This document shows positions 13,451 through 64,000 of a stretch of DNA of 64,000 nt, piece after piece. The stretch lies in NCBI GenBank assembly GCA_012861695.1, contig JAAOOA010000002.1, forward strand, positions 35,047,244 to 35,111,243, read 5' to 3'. The notes under the pieces are model-generated. The model was given only the letters and a program-made list of their open reading frames with translations. It ran no database searches and was not told where the DNA came from. Each line of letters opens with the position of its first letter. The stretch's first letter is position 1. The DNA is from Trematomus loennbergii (Eukaryota; Chordata; Actinopteri; Perciformes; Nototheniidae). The position numbers and the translations under genes were made by a program.

Positions 13451-13832
13451 ACTCTGAAGGATTCTAAGGACTCTAAGGACTCGAAGGACTCTGAAGGACT
13501 CTAAGGACTCTAAGGACTCTAAGGACTCGAAGGACTCGAAGGACTCGAAGGACTCGAAGGACTCGAAGGACTCGAAGGACTCGAGGACTCAAGGACTCTA
13601 AGGACTCTAAGGACTCAAAGGACTCTAAGGACTCGAAGGACTCTAAGGACTCTGAAGGACTCGAAGGACTCGAAGGACTCGAAGGACTCTGAAGGACTCT
13701 AAGGACTCTAAGGACTCTGAAGGACTCTGAAGGACTCTAAGGACTCTGAAGGACTCTAAGGACTCTAAGGACTCTAAGGACTCTAAGGATTCTAAGGACT
13801 CTGAAGGACTCTAAGGACTCTAAGGACTCTAA
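13451..13832. repeat. Minisatellite, unit GGACTCTAA / GGACTCGAA / GGACTCTGAA
   Basis: About 40 tandem copies of a 9-10 bp unit. Units with CT and CG variants are clustered (a block of AAGGACTCG copies around 13525-13585), so local amplification is recent. It lies between the retroelement gag remnant and its polypurine tract, where the rest of gag and pol would be expected. Confidence 0.95.
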
Positions 13833-13869
13833 CAGACTCACTCCACACAAGGGTGGCCATACTAAAAAC

Positions 13870-14352
13870 ACACAAACTAATTTTTCTGTCGGTAAGCTTC
13901 GGGAACGAGTTCGTACACTCTGAGGATGGCAGTTTTAACGGAGTCATAGTCAAGACTTTCCTCCAACGAAAGAGCAGCTACTGCTTCCTGACTTCCAGCT
14001 GGAACTGTGTCTGCCTGCTCTGCTCTCTGTCTGTTGCCTCTAACTGGAGACGTGCGAGACGGACCTTTAGTTTAGCCCCCTCTCGGGAGTCTACGGAGCT
14101 ACCAGGTAATAGAGGTTCATGGCGAGGCAACGTGAGCGGTGGTGTAAACCGCCCGTCGTCCTCACTGTCACCACCCTCTGCCTGAGCAGCTGAAGGCTCC
14201 GCCTCAAGCTTCTGAGTCTTCCCAGTTTTAGGCAAAGCATCAGACGGTGCAGGCAGCACAAGATTACCCCTTTCCATCAACTCATCCACAATGACAGCCT
14301 TTAGATCTGACTCCAAATTAAAAGATGCCATACTCAGGTGAACTGCACTCAA
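13870..14352 (-). pseudogene. Broken gag-like fragment of an LTR retroelement
   Basis: A minus-strand frame from 14352 to 13978 encodes about 124 residues. Its second half has a charged helix of the type LKVRLARLQLEA, which I recognise from N-terminal gag regions of teleost Gypsy-type elements. That frame stops. In another frame, about 13980 to 13880, the peptide RVYELVPEAYRQ resembles the capsid/SCAN-like part of the same proteins. The fragment then runs into the minisatellite. So gag is frameshifted, internally deleted and truncated, and no pol is seen. This is not a host gene. Confidence 0.6.
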
Positions 14353-14413
14353 AGTGTTACCTAAATGTTACCACTTAAACCCACTTATAACCCCAGAATT
14401 CAAGTGAATTTAG

Positions 14414-14431
14414 ATCCCGGACGAGCCCCCA
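14414..14431 (-). other. Retroelement primer-binding site matching tRNA-Pro
   Basis: The minus strand reads TGGGGGCTCGTCCGGGAT. This 18-nt sequence is complementary to the 3' end of tRNA-Pro and is the classical proline primer-binding site. It lies about 60 bp upstream of the gag-like frame, in the position expected in an LTR element, but no LTR precedes it. Confidence 0.75.
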
Positions 14432-14613
14432 TTTATGCCTGTCAGCCTTCCATCTGTGCACAAACTTATCTCGTGCCCTCATTGGTCATGTGCACGTTCA
14501 TGTGTGTTGGAGGAGGAGCTCTGTAAGGAAGTGGCAGATTTTTTCCGGCTGTGTATTTTCAAATTCTAGCGATCTCGAGCTGGTTTCTCCAAAATTACCT
14601 ACCCCACCTTTAA

Positions 14614-15780
14614 GGTAAAATGTATAAAGTGTCGTTGGGAAAAACATGCTTTTCAGATGGTGGACAGGCAAGACTAACACAAGCTAGCGGAGAAAGGACT
14701 ATGAGGTGTCAAAATACTAAACAGTGAAATGACTAATTGCTGTAATGTATGAAAAACTGACTATTAAACCTTGAAGCTGGGCTTAATTGGTCAGTTCTAT
14801 GCACGTCATTATTTATTAATGCCAACAGATTGTCTTGTTTGAAGGATTTAAGAGGGAGCGGTAACCTTTACATCATGATCAATCATCATGGAGAGAAATG
14901 ATACTTAATACCACTCACAAGAAATCACACATCACGCTTCACAGGCCCTGTATATGACATTCATCATTTGCCAGTATGGAACATTGAAAAATGTAATCGC
15001 GGATGAGGATTAAAAACTAGTTAAATTGATCCTGGTGAAATTACATTGTTGGGATAATCAGGAATATCCTAACATGAGTGACTTGAAAAAAAGCTCTCAA
15101 GCTCACTATCATGTTAGATGTTCTCATTGTCCCATGGCCATGCCTATTTGCAAGTGTCCAAAACACAAATGCTGGACATTTAAAGAAACACCCATGTTTA
15201 CACAATAATCATTCAGAAATGAAGGCACATATATCTCCACGAGATATGTACATAAGCAACCATAGTAGTTGATCTCATTGTTGAGCCACTAACACGATTG
15301 GACCGGGGAGCAGTTGACATGAAACTCTTTAAAGACACACCGCTGTATTTGGTACTGTACTATTGACTCATAAAACAATGCATGGTTACATGTGACCATT
15401 TCATACTCCATTGTACATGGGAGGATCCAACCTTCTTCAGGAAGCACATCTAGCTTATCTTGTTAAATAACTATAAAGAAGTAGTGATTGAAATCAGTTC
15501 TCAACATTACCAAAACAATGAATTACATTTTTCAAAGCATAATGCTTCAACCTTTTTTCAATGTTTTCACACTGATGGTTTATGGTTCTTTCACAACTAA
15601 TATTTCCAGTATGAAATGTACGTGAACTACAGCAATAAGTGGCCCATGTTCCTCCAAAATTTGAGAAAATATGAATTTCCCCTGTAGACCATGGAAGAGC
15701 AGCACAGATTAAACAAACAGAGCTTTTGGAATTCCTTATTTGTCAGGGAAGTATGACCGACCCTCACGATATGTCATGTA
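14614..15780. other. Non-coding flank, nothing recognised
   Basis: AT-rich sequence without recognisable coding, RNA or mobile-element signals. Confidence 0.5.
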
Positions 15781-15869
15781 TTGTCATTTGTTCAAATAGT
15801 CAGAATAATAGACAGGCATACCTGGCATAGCCTACTGACCAACATTTCACTCATAACCTACCAAACTCT

Positions 15870-16740
15870 GTCCATACCGGATATAATAACTTGCGGGGAA
15901 AGAGCATGGATGTATAATAAGAACTGGATACAGCGTCCGAGGCGGGGTCTCATTCTTTCCTATGAGAGCTGCTCATTGGCGCATGAGGACAAAATGGCCC
16001 AACTTTTGAGAGAGCGAAACATCACAGATTACCCGTCATGCCTGGCTGTCAGAGCAGAAGAACCCGTATGTGCGCTCACAGAGCATGCGCCCCTTAAGCC
16101 CCGCCCCCCGAGCTCCCACTCTCGGCTCAGTAGAATGAATGGAGAGAAAATAAATCTAGATTCGGCTTTTAGTGCATTTTACAACTTTAAGGACCGAATG
16201 TTTTTAATAAGGGCTATACAATAGTTCATACCAGGTAGTTTATTTAGTTTAAAAAAAATTATCCAACGATTTACAGACGTCTCTTTCCCAATGTTAGTCA
16301 ATGGGAAAAAGTATTTCCGGGCCCAGCGACTGATACGGAAGTGTAGTACCGCCGTTTGGCCACAACTAATAATTTCCACAGAGTCCGGCGCACTTCCTGG
16401 GGGCTTGTGTAAACTAGCCAAAACACAAACAAAAACACTCACGTTGACCGGCGCAACAATCATAATAAAGAGCGTACAAACACCAGCCATTAAAACACTT
16501 GCACTCGTCAAATAGATTGAGTGCTCTTACCTTATTCAGGTGGTAAGATCTCGACATCTGTGTTGGAAGCAATGTCACACTTTTTAATTTTCTTCGACTT
16601 AGTTCTCGAGACACATTTTCAGTTTTTCGCGTCATGTCATACTTTTTCTCATTTGGACAGTAGCGTGACTATTTGCGTCAAATTCAAATCCCAGCAACGC
16701 GGTCTCATTTAGCTAGCAATTATCTCAGGTGCGAGTGATT
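15870..16740. mobile_element. Possible interspersed repeat (CpG-rich, unnamed)
   Basis: The block is richer in G+C and CpG than its surroundings. It contains phrases I associate with teleost dispersed repeats (CGAGGCGGGGTCTCATTC, AGCCCCGCCCCCCGAG, TAGTCAATGGGAAAAAGTAT). The longest frame (15781-16224, plus strand) resembles no known protein. Boundaries and class are not determined. Confidence 0.35.
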
Positions 16741-16784
16741 AGCAATGTGATTTGTGATGGAATAGTCCACTTATCTGTTGAAGG

Positions 16785-16797
16785 CGGGGGGGGGGGG
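16785..16797. repeat. Poly-G run
   Basis: A mononucleotide G tract of about a dozen bases, followed by unique sequence. Such tracts are prone to length error. Confidence 0.7.
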
Positions 16798-16899
16798 AAC
16801 TTTAAACGTTATGGGGATTTTCTGAATTGTTACTGCACGACGTAAATTACACATGACTTAACTAAGACATAACTCTTTATATAAAATATAATATTAATA

Positions 16900-17070
16900 T
16901 TGTTAAGGGGAATAATGTAATGTTTGTTTTGTCTTGAGTGCATAGTTATTATCTTTTAATGACTGTTTTTAAATGCCATTTTCTTAATGTCTTTCATTTT
17001 GAAATGTCAAGCACTTTGAATTGCCTTGTGTTGAAAGGTGCTATATAAATAAACTTGCCTTGCCTTGCCA
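16900..17070 (+). mobile_element. 3' tail of a LINE/SINE (L2/Maui-like)
   Basis: The sequence CACTTTGAATTGCCTTGTG, then GGTGCTATATAAATAAACTT, ending in repeated TTGCC units (17055-17069), is the type of 3' end I associate with L2/Maui-like non-LTR retrotransposons of fish and the SINEs that share their tail. Only the tail is present, as expected of 5'-truncated insertions. Confidence 0.55.
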
Positions 17071-17689
17071 TGCATCTCAGGTAACCCAGCGAAGCATGGT
17101 AAAGTCTGCAACGTTTGCAACTATGATCTCTGACACTCAATGGTTAAACTATGGTCACATCAGCCGTTTTCTCAATAACACCTTCCCAAACTCAGCCCTA
17201 AAAATAATATTTAACCAATGTACCAATATATTTTTAACAGTAAGTTAAAAACCTGTACATAGTGCATGAAAGCGATGCTGGCTGCTGATTCAAATAGAAA
17301 AGTTATACAAACGTGAACCCTGACCTGCAACTCTGCTGAAGCCAGGCTAGGAGATTTGACAGGACAAAATGTGTCAGTTAGGTTGTTATATACTACCTAA
17401 CATTAGATCACAATCTAAGTTGATGAATGCCTCATGTATCTCTGACAAGAGGGCACCTTGCCACAAGGCCCATTAGGTAGCACCATGTGTAATGCATATG
17501 ACCACAGACTGAGGCTGGTCATAACTTGACATGAAGTGGCAGCGCTTCTTATGCAATGAATTGGTGTTCTTCCCCTTATGGACATGAGAAAACAACCTTG
17601 TGAGACAGCACACACCACTTAATTCAAGATGCCTAAGGCTCATGCTGCATATCAATATTCCAATTACTTGTATATCTATACTATTCTGC

Positions 17690-17840
17690 ACTATTTATAA
17701 TATATTTTATTTTATTTACTTGCATTATTTTATCTGTGTTATTGTGTTGCACTGTTGGAGGAGCCTGTGACCTAAGATTTTCATCGTCATAATTACATTG
17801 TAGCTATGCACAAATGACAATAAAAGCCTTGAATTTACTT
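17690..17840 (+). mobile_element. 3' tail of a second non-LTR retrotransposon
   Basis: An AT-rich run leads into GTTGCACTGTTGGAGGAGCC and ends with GACAATAAAAGCCTTGAA. This matches my memory of the 3' untranslated end of a teleost LINE family. No reverse-transcriptase frame is attached, so it is a truncated copy. Family not assigned. Confidence 0.5.
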
Positions 17841-18593
17841 ACAGAGTTTTTACAAATGCAAATCCGTCAAACAGCTGACCTTCTATAATCCCTTTTTTGG
17901 ATGTTTATTTTTCAGTATTTATTTTTGCGTTTATTGGACATTTGATCGTGAAGTGGCAGATAAGAGAATGGGAGACATAGAGGGCAGCAAATACGAAAAA
18001 AAAGCTTTCTTTCTATACTGTAACATGGGCATTTCTGTTATCTTCTTTGAACTCTTCCTCTGGCTACGTAACAGAGTAGTGGTAACAACGATGTCCTGCC
18101 ATTCTTTTTATACGCGCCATTGTCTATCAACACCTTCAGCATTTCCTGAAAAAACGGTTGCCTCAGAGTCTAATGCCCTGAGCTTTCACCAGTGAGTTCC
18201 AGAAAACATATATTTTTTCTGAAAATGACCACACACTGCTCAACAGACAACTTAGTCATAGAGTAGCAACCTTTTAAAAACTTGTGTTGCAAACTTGCGG
18301 TAGAGGTATGCACTGTTCTATGAATTAATCCAGTTAATTTGGATACTGATTCCATATGAATATGGAAAATGTGGGATGAAAAAAATAGGAATACTGGTTA
18401 ATTAATATTTGAACATAAAGCAGATACAGAACCTGTTCCTAGTTTTATAAATCTAGTTTTGCATTTCCCCCCCCATTATTTTACTGTTAGCTCCAAATAG
18501 AGCTTGAAAGCAGGCTGCTTGTCGTGATGTGGGAGATTTGGATCGAGGTAGGGATTGGTTTGACGTACAAATAACAGCTGATTCAGGACTCTT

Positions 18594-18706
<113 letters not shown>

Positions 18707-18890
18707 CGGCTGCATATCTCTAGTGAACAGGTACACACACAAACCCTTGTTGTTGAGCACATTTTCTAGATATTAAAGTGATGTGCATGTTGATATTTTT
18801 AACACCTAATTTGGAATTGTCAGTTCCCCTGTAAAAGTCTTTCTATCAAAGACAAACATAATTTAAGGCAATTTCATTTTTCAAAAATAT

Positions 18891-18896
18891 TTTATT
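18891..18896 (-). terminator. Candidate polyadenylation signal AATAAA
   Basis: The minus strand reads AATAAA. It is the most distal of three candidates in the inferred 3'UTR, with U-rich and GU-containing sequence downstream (TATGTTTGTCTTTG). Alternative earlier signals are at 18968 and 19538. Confidence 0.4.
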
Positions 18897-21238
18897 TGAT
18901 ATTGATCCAGGTACAAGGAAATAAATGAACATGGATTTATCTTACAGGACATGGGAGACTGTAAAAGTTTATTTTCTTGATCCACTCTCTTCTTGGACAT
19001 GCAAGTGAATACAGAAGGTGGTTTACAGAAAAAAAAAGCAGAATGTACCGTAGGGTAGAAATGGCTTTGAATCGGAGTGTCACCTCACTCCTTACTGTAC
19101 AGAAACTTCAACCAACAACTTTCTCTTTTTAAGTCACTTTTTAATCCTCTTTTATAGCAAAAGGCAACACACAGATAGGCTACAAAGAATCAACAATATT
19201 GAGAAAATGAACACAAGAGAGGGAAAGTGAAAGTACTTTCATCCTTCCAAAAAGACATTTTCTCTATTGTCTTGACAAGCAAATTGTGAGCGTTTTTGCT
19301 CCTTGTGTTCAAAAGGGTTTTAAGTTGCCTTAGTTTTGACATGAGAGGAGCAGTGTGGTGAACATGCAGGACGAAGAGTGACTCAGCAACTACTGACAAG
19401 GCATTGCACCGCGCCGTGAGCACAGTGTGCCATCATCTCTTTATGGCCTCGCTGCTCGGCTCGGACAGCAAACTTTACAAGGAACAAAAAACACATTTTA
19501 TATTCCACCAATCTTTATGCATATTTCACAATATACTTTTATTATCATTTTAATAAATACAAAACGACACTGTGATTTAAAAGAAAACAATGAGTATTAA
19601 AGAGACACTAAAACGCATTAGACATTAGAAATATCAATCTTAATTTGGTATGTTCTTTTACTGACATCTTGTCTTAAGTTGGATGAACCAGCACATTATA
19701 CTCAGAATCAAAATCCACAGCAGAAAAGAAAAAGAGGGGACGACAGAATTGGACATGAGAGGGATCTTTTTGTCAATGAAAATGGAATGGCATAATCAAG
19801 TGGAGATGCGTATGGATATATACACATATATACACATACATAAACACCACCAGAATGTAAAATAACCTGAGATACTCTTTGCACCTCATTTCCAGAACAC
19901 TGGCCACTGGGTGGATGATATCAAATGACAATGGCATGACGACAACAGTACAACAGCTTCTGGCGGCCTTTCGTTTCCACCCCCCTTTTATCAACATTAG
20001 CAGTACAAAAAAGACAAAAACAAACAGTCATTGAACCACAAAAATCCTGAACAGTAATATTGAAAACATGTTTGTAAGCAGCGATTTGGAGTCCGTAAAA
20101 GGCATACAAAAGAAACAAGCTTTCACTAAAAAAGGACAACCAATAATAAACCTGTCTTGAAAAACACAACATTGCAATTCAAAGGATGAGAAGTTGAAAG
20201 CGGCAGATGATAAGTGGGTGTTTTGTGGCGGTCAGGCAGATAGAAAGTAGAAAGTTCTCTGCTCAACACTGTGGCTGTAGATATGGAGGCAGTGGGACCT
20301 GCTATTCAAATACAAGGCTTTTCTCCATTATCACTTTATCGTTTGAATTCAAACATTGAATCAACAAGCTACATTGTAAATCATACACACACTTCTTTTC
20401 TAAGGCTGTGCCGACCATAGTGTATTGGTAGTTGAGGCACCAACCTTTAGAGCAACAAATGCTTTAATAGAGAACTAATTTTAACAGCACTTATCTGGAC
20501 GATACTGAACAAAATATAAAAAAAACATAAAACAGTAAGTGCTCTGAAAAGCAAACAATAATAAAATGATGGGACTAAAGACATAACATTCAAATCATAA
20601 AAGATGTAAACAAATGATGTTGCTCCGCTGATATTTAATGCAGGTTTGGGAGTATCATTGCTACTAATCCCAAGTGTGATGTCTGCTTACCCGGCTATAG
20701 AAGAATCATACATCTGCCTCTGTAAGTGCAATGACTAAAGTACAGCATGTGGACAGATTTCACTGACTCTCTGATTTATGGTTAGTGTGCTGTTATACTC
20801 AAAGAGGAGCGTAAACTCAGTGTAGTTCAATTACTTACGCAGTAAATCATAAAAACAACTTGAAAAAGACCCATAGTCTGTATATGTTGTCCAAAGCATT
20901 TAACACTACATTTCTGTTATTAAACTATTGGTTTTTCTGGTCAGTTAATTGGGAATTCAGTAATGAACAAGGTCAGCAACAGTAATACAGTATCCTCTGT
21001 GCACAGCTCTCCAGCCTTATATCTGCCCTCAGACCCTCGGGACCCTCGTGTGTCTGCTGCCCCATTTACTCTCAACTACGGAAAATGGGTGCCTTATTTG
21101 TAGCTGTCTGTGAGCAAAGCCGTACTCTTTAATATCTCTCTGTACATTATATAATTTCTTCTCTTTACTTTACAGTACAGGAACTCCTCTTCACCTTCCG
21201 GTCCTTCCGGTTCTTCATGTCAGCAGGAGCTATGTTTT

Positions 21239-21246
21239 TTGTGCTT
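21239..21246 (-). promoter_or_regulatory. miR-218 8-mer target site
   Basis: The transcript reads AAGCACAA, the full 8-mer complement of the miR-218 seed (UGUGCUU) followed by A. It lies about 570 nt into the robo2 3'UTR. miR-218 genes sit inside slit2/slit3, and ROBO1/ROBO2 are established miR-218 targets. So this is the expected receptor end of the Slit-miR-218-Robo feedback, and it supports the UTR call. Confidence 0.75.
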
Positions 21247-21814
21247 ATCACCAGAAATTGCAGTGCAAAAACAATAATTATAATAATGATAATAATTAAA
21301 AGGTAACTATTAACAAACAATGGATTATAAAACAATTATTTTATGGCACAGCAGCCACTCAATTCACATATAATACAAATAACCAGATAAAACCAACCGT
21401 TTCTGTATATGGAAATCAAAAGCTCAAACTGAATTAGGCTTGCATAGCAATGCAACAACATGGTAAAGAATATATTTACAGGAAACAAAATGCCCTTTCT
21501 CCCAAGGGCAGTTACCAGAAAATGTGTTCTTGTATAGATTGTTTCTTTTTTTTTTTTACTTGCTTTTTTCTAACAAAACAAAAATTACAGTAAGGTAGGA
21601 GGTGGAAAATATTTTCTTGAGGACGAAAACATAGTGAGATGTACAGTATGTCTGTGTCTATACATCGCATTTACAGTTCTGTGACACCGCCCTCTGCTGC
21701 ACTCCTTCTCTCCGAGGGCACACAAATAATGGCAAAGTTCGTAGCCCGACAACGAGGGCGTCATGCTCTCCAGGACAGAACGGCTGCTCTCCAGGTCAAA
21801 TCCAAGGCAGATCA

Positions 21815-61272
<39,458 letters not shown>

Positions 61273-64000
61273 CTGAAGTCAAAGGGCAAAAACAACAATG
61301 TTAGAAGACCAGTGGTACACAGTGACACCAAACATCAGGGCTGGAGATAATCAGGGCTTGGGGATTTCAAGACAAGCAATAAACCACATAGTCAAACAAA
61401 GTGGGAGTGCCGTACAGAGCTTCCATGCAGAGGAAGGACACCAATGACAATCATGGCTATCATTGCCATGTTAACCAGGTTGGCCATTCATCCAGGTGGG
61501 GCTGAGGCTGAATGAATGACATTGGCAATCACAAGGGAAATATTCTTAGTCACAATGGCACTAAGATCTGGGACAACACAAAGGCACACCCATTCCCTGG
61601 AATCATACACAACTGTGAACAGGTAAAGACATACAAGGATTCATTGTGTGTGACTTTACATATGTCTGCATCATAATGCATCTCATATAAAAGTCAAGAT
61701 CTGAAGTAGCACAGTACTTTTGATCAAAGTTGTATCAACAGGGAGTGAGAAACAGAAAAGACCAATTCTGTGTTCACACCACTTCAAGCTAACACCGCTC
61801 CATCAAGTAGAGATGGAGGCTTGAAAACATATCAGACTTTTAAATTGTAGTGTGAAGCTTCCTCAGTCAATATTCATCTCCATCATGAGCCCATGCAGTT
61901 GTCACACACTCCTAGTCGCGACAGAGTGATACATTTCTGACTGACAAGTTGGCAGATGCAGTTTAATTATAAAGAGAGTGGAGTTCAGAGATTAGATACA
62001 ACTCCTTTTGGTGTGCAGCTTCGCCTCTCTTTGCTCCCTGACCATTGTCTGATGTAAGTTATGGAGGCAGCATTACTTATCATTACTCGAACAAACAAAA
62101 ACTGATCAATCCGAGCGGATAGCTGGGATAATAATGTATTATCATGTTGTTCTCCCATGATAAACTATATTACCATAAGGGATATTAATTTTTATTAATA
62201 TAACATTTTTTTTATGTCAAGTAATCAAAAACTATGTTATGCCTATGGGTTGGTCACAATACATTGCAGCATAGAAGGAAATAAGTTAAAGTAAATTAGT
62301 TCAGCTTCAAAACTAGATCTCTGTAAAATACCTGAACTGCTTGTTTATGCTATACTTGTTGTGTTTACAAGTATCATGTTTGCTAGATCGACAACACGTT
62401 CCATATAGGAAATTACATGATTCTTGCCGAGAGAATGTAAGTCAACAAATGAAATACTCAGGGTAAGTGAAGAAAATAGATAGTAAAGGGCAATTTTCTT
62501 GAGGCAAAAAATATGGAAAACAAGAGGTTTAGAGATTGTTTGTAAATTACATGACGAAAAAATGAATGTTGAAACATTTTGCACCCTTTCTGTTTCTTTT
62601 TATTTCTTTGTAAGTCCTTTCACTGACAAGCCAGCTGGTTCCAGTAAGGCCAATCTCTTCCCATTTGGCTGGTTTTTCTATGTAATCCCTTTTTGGGGGG
62701 TGTGTATTTGTCAAAGATACACACAGTTGGGAATGGTACAGATGGCTACAGATTTACTGCTTTCCCGTTTGGCCTTCTGCAGCTTGAATATCTCGTGGCT
62801 CTCACAATGCTGGGCCTGATACAGAGCTCCTAAATCATGCTCTGGCAAGGACTCAGTTCCCTCCCTTTGCTTCCTCTGCTCCATCCCACACATCGCATAA
62901 CTAACTACCCGCTGAAAATATGGTTTAACACCTTACAGACTTGTCCCTATTAATGCATCGCCATCGTCCCTTCTCACACTTTCTTCATCAATGTATTTTC
63001 CTTTCTCAAAGGCTCTTCTTGCAAATAAAATGTCAACTTAATTTATGGAGAAGAATTTACCCAACTTATTTCCATATTTATGATACCAAGTACTGTCAAA
63101 CATAATTTGGTTAAATGAATGATGTTGAGGTTTATAATTGGCCTGTCCTTGTATGGATGATTGTTGGCAGCTGGTTGTAAACAAATATATTGACTTTAAA
63201 ATGTGAATCATTTTTATACTAGCAAACACCTTTGCATCAGGACATTGTCCTTTACCTGTGGCAGTACTTTCAATTTCCCTTTCTATATTTCAAATTTCAT
63301 TGTAAAGGGAATAAAATACTCATAGGGAATGTTAGGGGATGGACTCTAATAGAGGCAAAGGGGGTGAACAGAAAATAACAGATCAAAAACTCAGACAAAT
63401 CAAGAGGAAGAAATTGAGTGACAGTTTCACAGCTTGGCTGAGGGCTAACTCACACTGGCCCTGTTTTTGATTCACAGACCCTAAATGACATGTGAGAGGC
63501 TACTTCCTGTCCTCTCCCAAGGAAACACCTGATCTGGCGCCCATATTTAATTCATGACAAGCTACAACTGCCTGGTTTGGAGAGGAATCAGCATTTCAGG
63601 GTGAAAAGAACAAATGAACAGAGAGAAAGACATCCATTCAGTACACCCAGGGCCACAAACTAAGAGGCATTTCTTCTTTACAATCTCACGTTCAATCATA
63701 TTTTATTCAGAAGTCTACGACAATTGCTGTCTCTTCCCACAGGCAGATTGAATGTGTAATTTCCTCCATCTTCTTGAAAGCTGACAGTTTGACAATTGCA
63801 GAACAGCTACTGCTGTTTTGGCAACCAAAGTCCTGCCAATGAGGCAGTGTCTGGGTTCTTCTGCCAGTCAAGTCTGTCTCACACTTATGCCATTCTTTTC
63901 TTTTCCTTTCTTTGTCCTGAAAAGTCTTCTTCTTCCTGTTATTTCTCTGTTTAGCCTCTCAATAGGCTCACCTTTTTTTCAAGATGCCCATTTTCACTCA
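61273..64000 (-). other. robo2 intron (continues beyond the window)
   Basis: No exon matching Ig3 or other Robo sequence, and no RNA gene or mobile element, is seen up to the window edge. Confidence 0.6.

Larger units (their letters stand above)
12661..14613. mobile_element. TTAA-flanked TIR DNA element with nested retroelement
   Basis: The left terminus (12662-12703) and right terminus (about 14565-14613) are inverted repeats of roughly 45 bp with few mismatches. Both carry TTAA followed by AGGTGGGGTAGGTAA, and both share GAGAAACC(G/A)GCTCGAGAT inward. TTAA at both ends fits the TTAA target-site preference of the piggyBac superfamily, although TTAA is itself palindromic and could be part of the TIR. 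No transposase is present, so it is non-autonomous. About 1.6 kb of the interior is an LTR-retroelement remnant plus a minisatellite, annotated separately. Confidence 0.75.
18870..21814 (-). other. robo2: robo2 3'UTR (terminal exon, non-coding part)
   Basis: The terminal exon begins at 21816 with the last two bases of the stop codon and continues to lower coordinates as AU-rich non-coding sequence. Minus-strand AATAAA signals lie at 19543-19538, 18973-18968 and 18896-18891. The last one gives a UTR of about 2.9 kb. A perfect miR-218 site and a Pumilio-type TGTAAATA (minus strand, 21480-21473) fall inside. The 3' end is inferred from the signals only. Confidence 0.6.

Noticed and set aside
13978..14352. 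A possible host gene of 124 codons
   Set aside because: It lies inside a mobile element next to a primer-binding site and resembles retroelement gag. It is truncated.
12661..14613. PIF/Harbinger-type 3-bp target duplication (TTA/TAA)
   Set aside because: The flanking triplets are TTA on the left and TAA on the right, not a direct repeat. TTAA at both ends fits better.

Overview
This is a vertebrate nuclear genomic window, almost certainly from a teleost fish. It has split genes with consensus GT-AG introns, long CA/TG microsatellites, and fish-type interspersed elements (a tRNA-derived SINE, non-LTR retrotransposon tails, a foldback MITE, an LTR-retroelement remnant). The one recognisable host gene is the 3' two thirds of robo2 (roundabout 2, the Slit receptor; astray in zebrafish). 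It lies on the minus strand, with transcription running from high to low coordinates, and its 5' exons (signal peptide, Ig1-Ig3) lie beyond base 64000.

Gene layout in transcript order. Ig4 is at 61.27-59.22 kb, Ig5 at 56.86-55.50 kb, and FN3-1 to FN3-3 at 55.38-48.29 kb. The transmembrane exon is at 47.27-47.08 kb. A microexon (46.17-46.19 kb) and a 43-nt exon (43.27-43.32 kb) start the cytoplasmic tail. The tail exons run from 39.37 to 22.09 kb and carry the conserved cytoplasmic motifs, an expanded poly-glutamate run and two in-frame cassette exons. The stop codon is split across the last intron, and a 3'UTR of roughly 2.9 kb (about 21.8 to 18.9 kb) holds a perfect miR-218 8-mer site. I placed 23 coding exons plus the terminal exon by matching splice sites, codon phase and remembered ROBO1/ROBO2 protein sequence.

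Six of the 23 coding exons carry a small indel that breaks the phase otherwise kept by the exon chain: Ig4, FN3-1, FN3-3, the microexon, the 39.3-kb tail exon and the 23.8-kb tail exon. Splice sites and protein similarity are intact on both sides of each. Residual indel errors in the assembled sequence explain this better than a dead gene, but as given the open reading frame ends inside Ig4.

The left 18.8 kb is gene-free 3' flank. It holds a 1.9-kb non-coding element (about 4.48-6.39 kb) bounded by short inverted repeats and built around a ~140-bp tandem array of CCATGG-centred palindromes. It also holds a TTAA-flanked terminal-inverted-repeat DNA element (12.66-14.61 kb) that encloses an LTR-retroelement remnant, whose pol region is missing and in whose place sits a 380-bp GGACTCTAA minisatellite. 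Several non-LTR/SINE tails are also present. The introns are mostly unique sequence with microsatellites, a 24-bp minisatellite and one foldback MITE.
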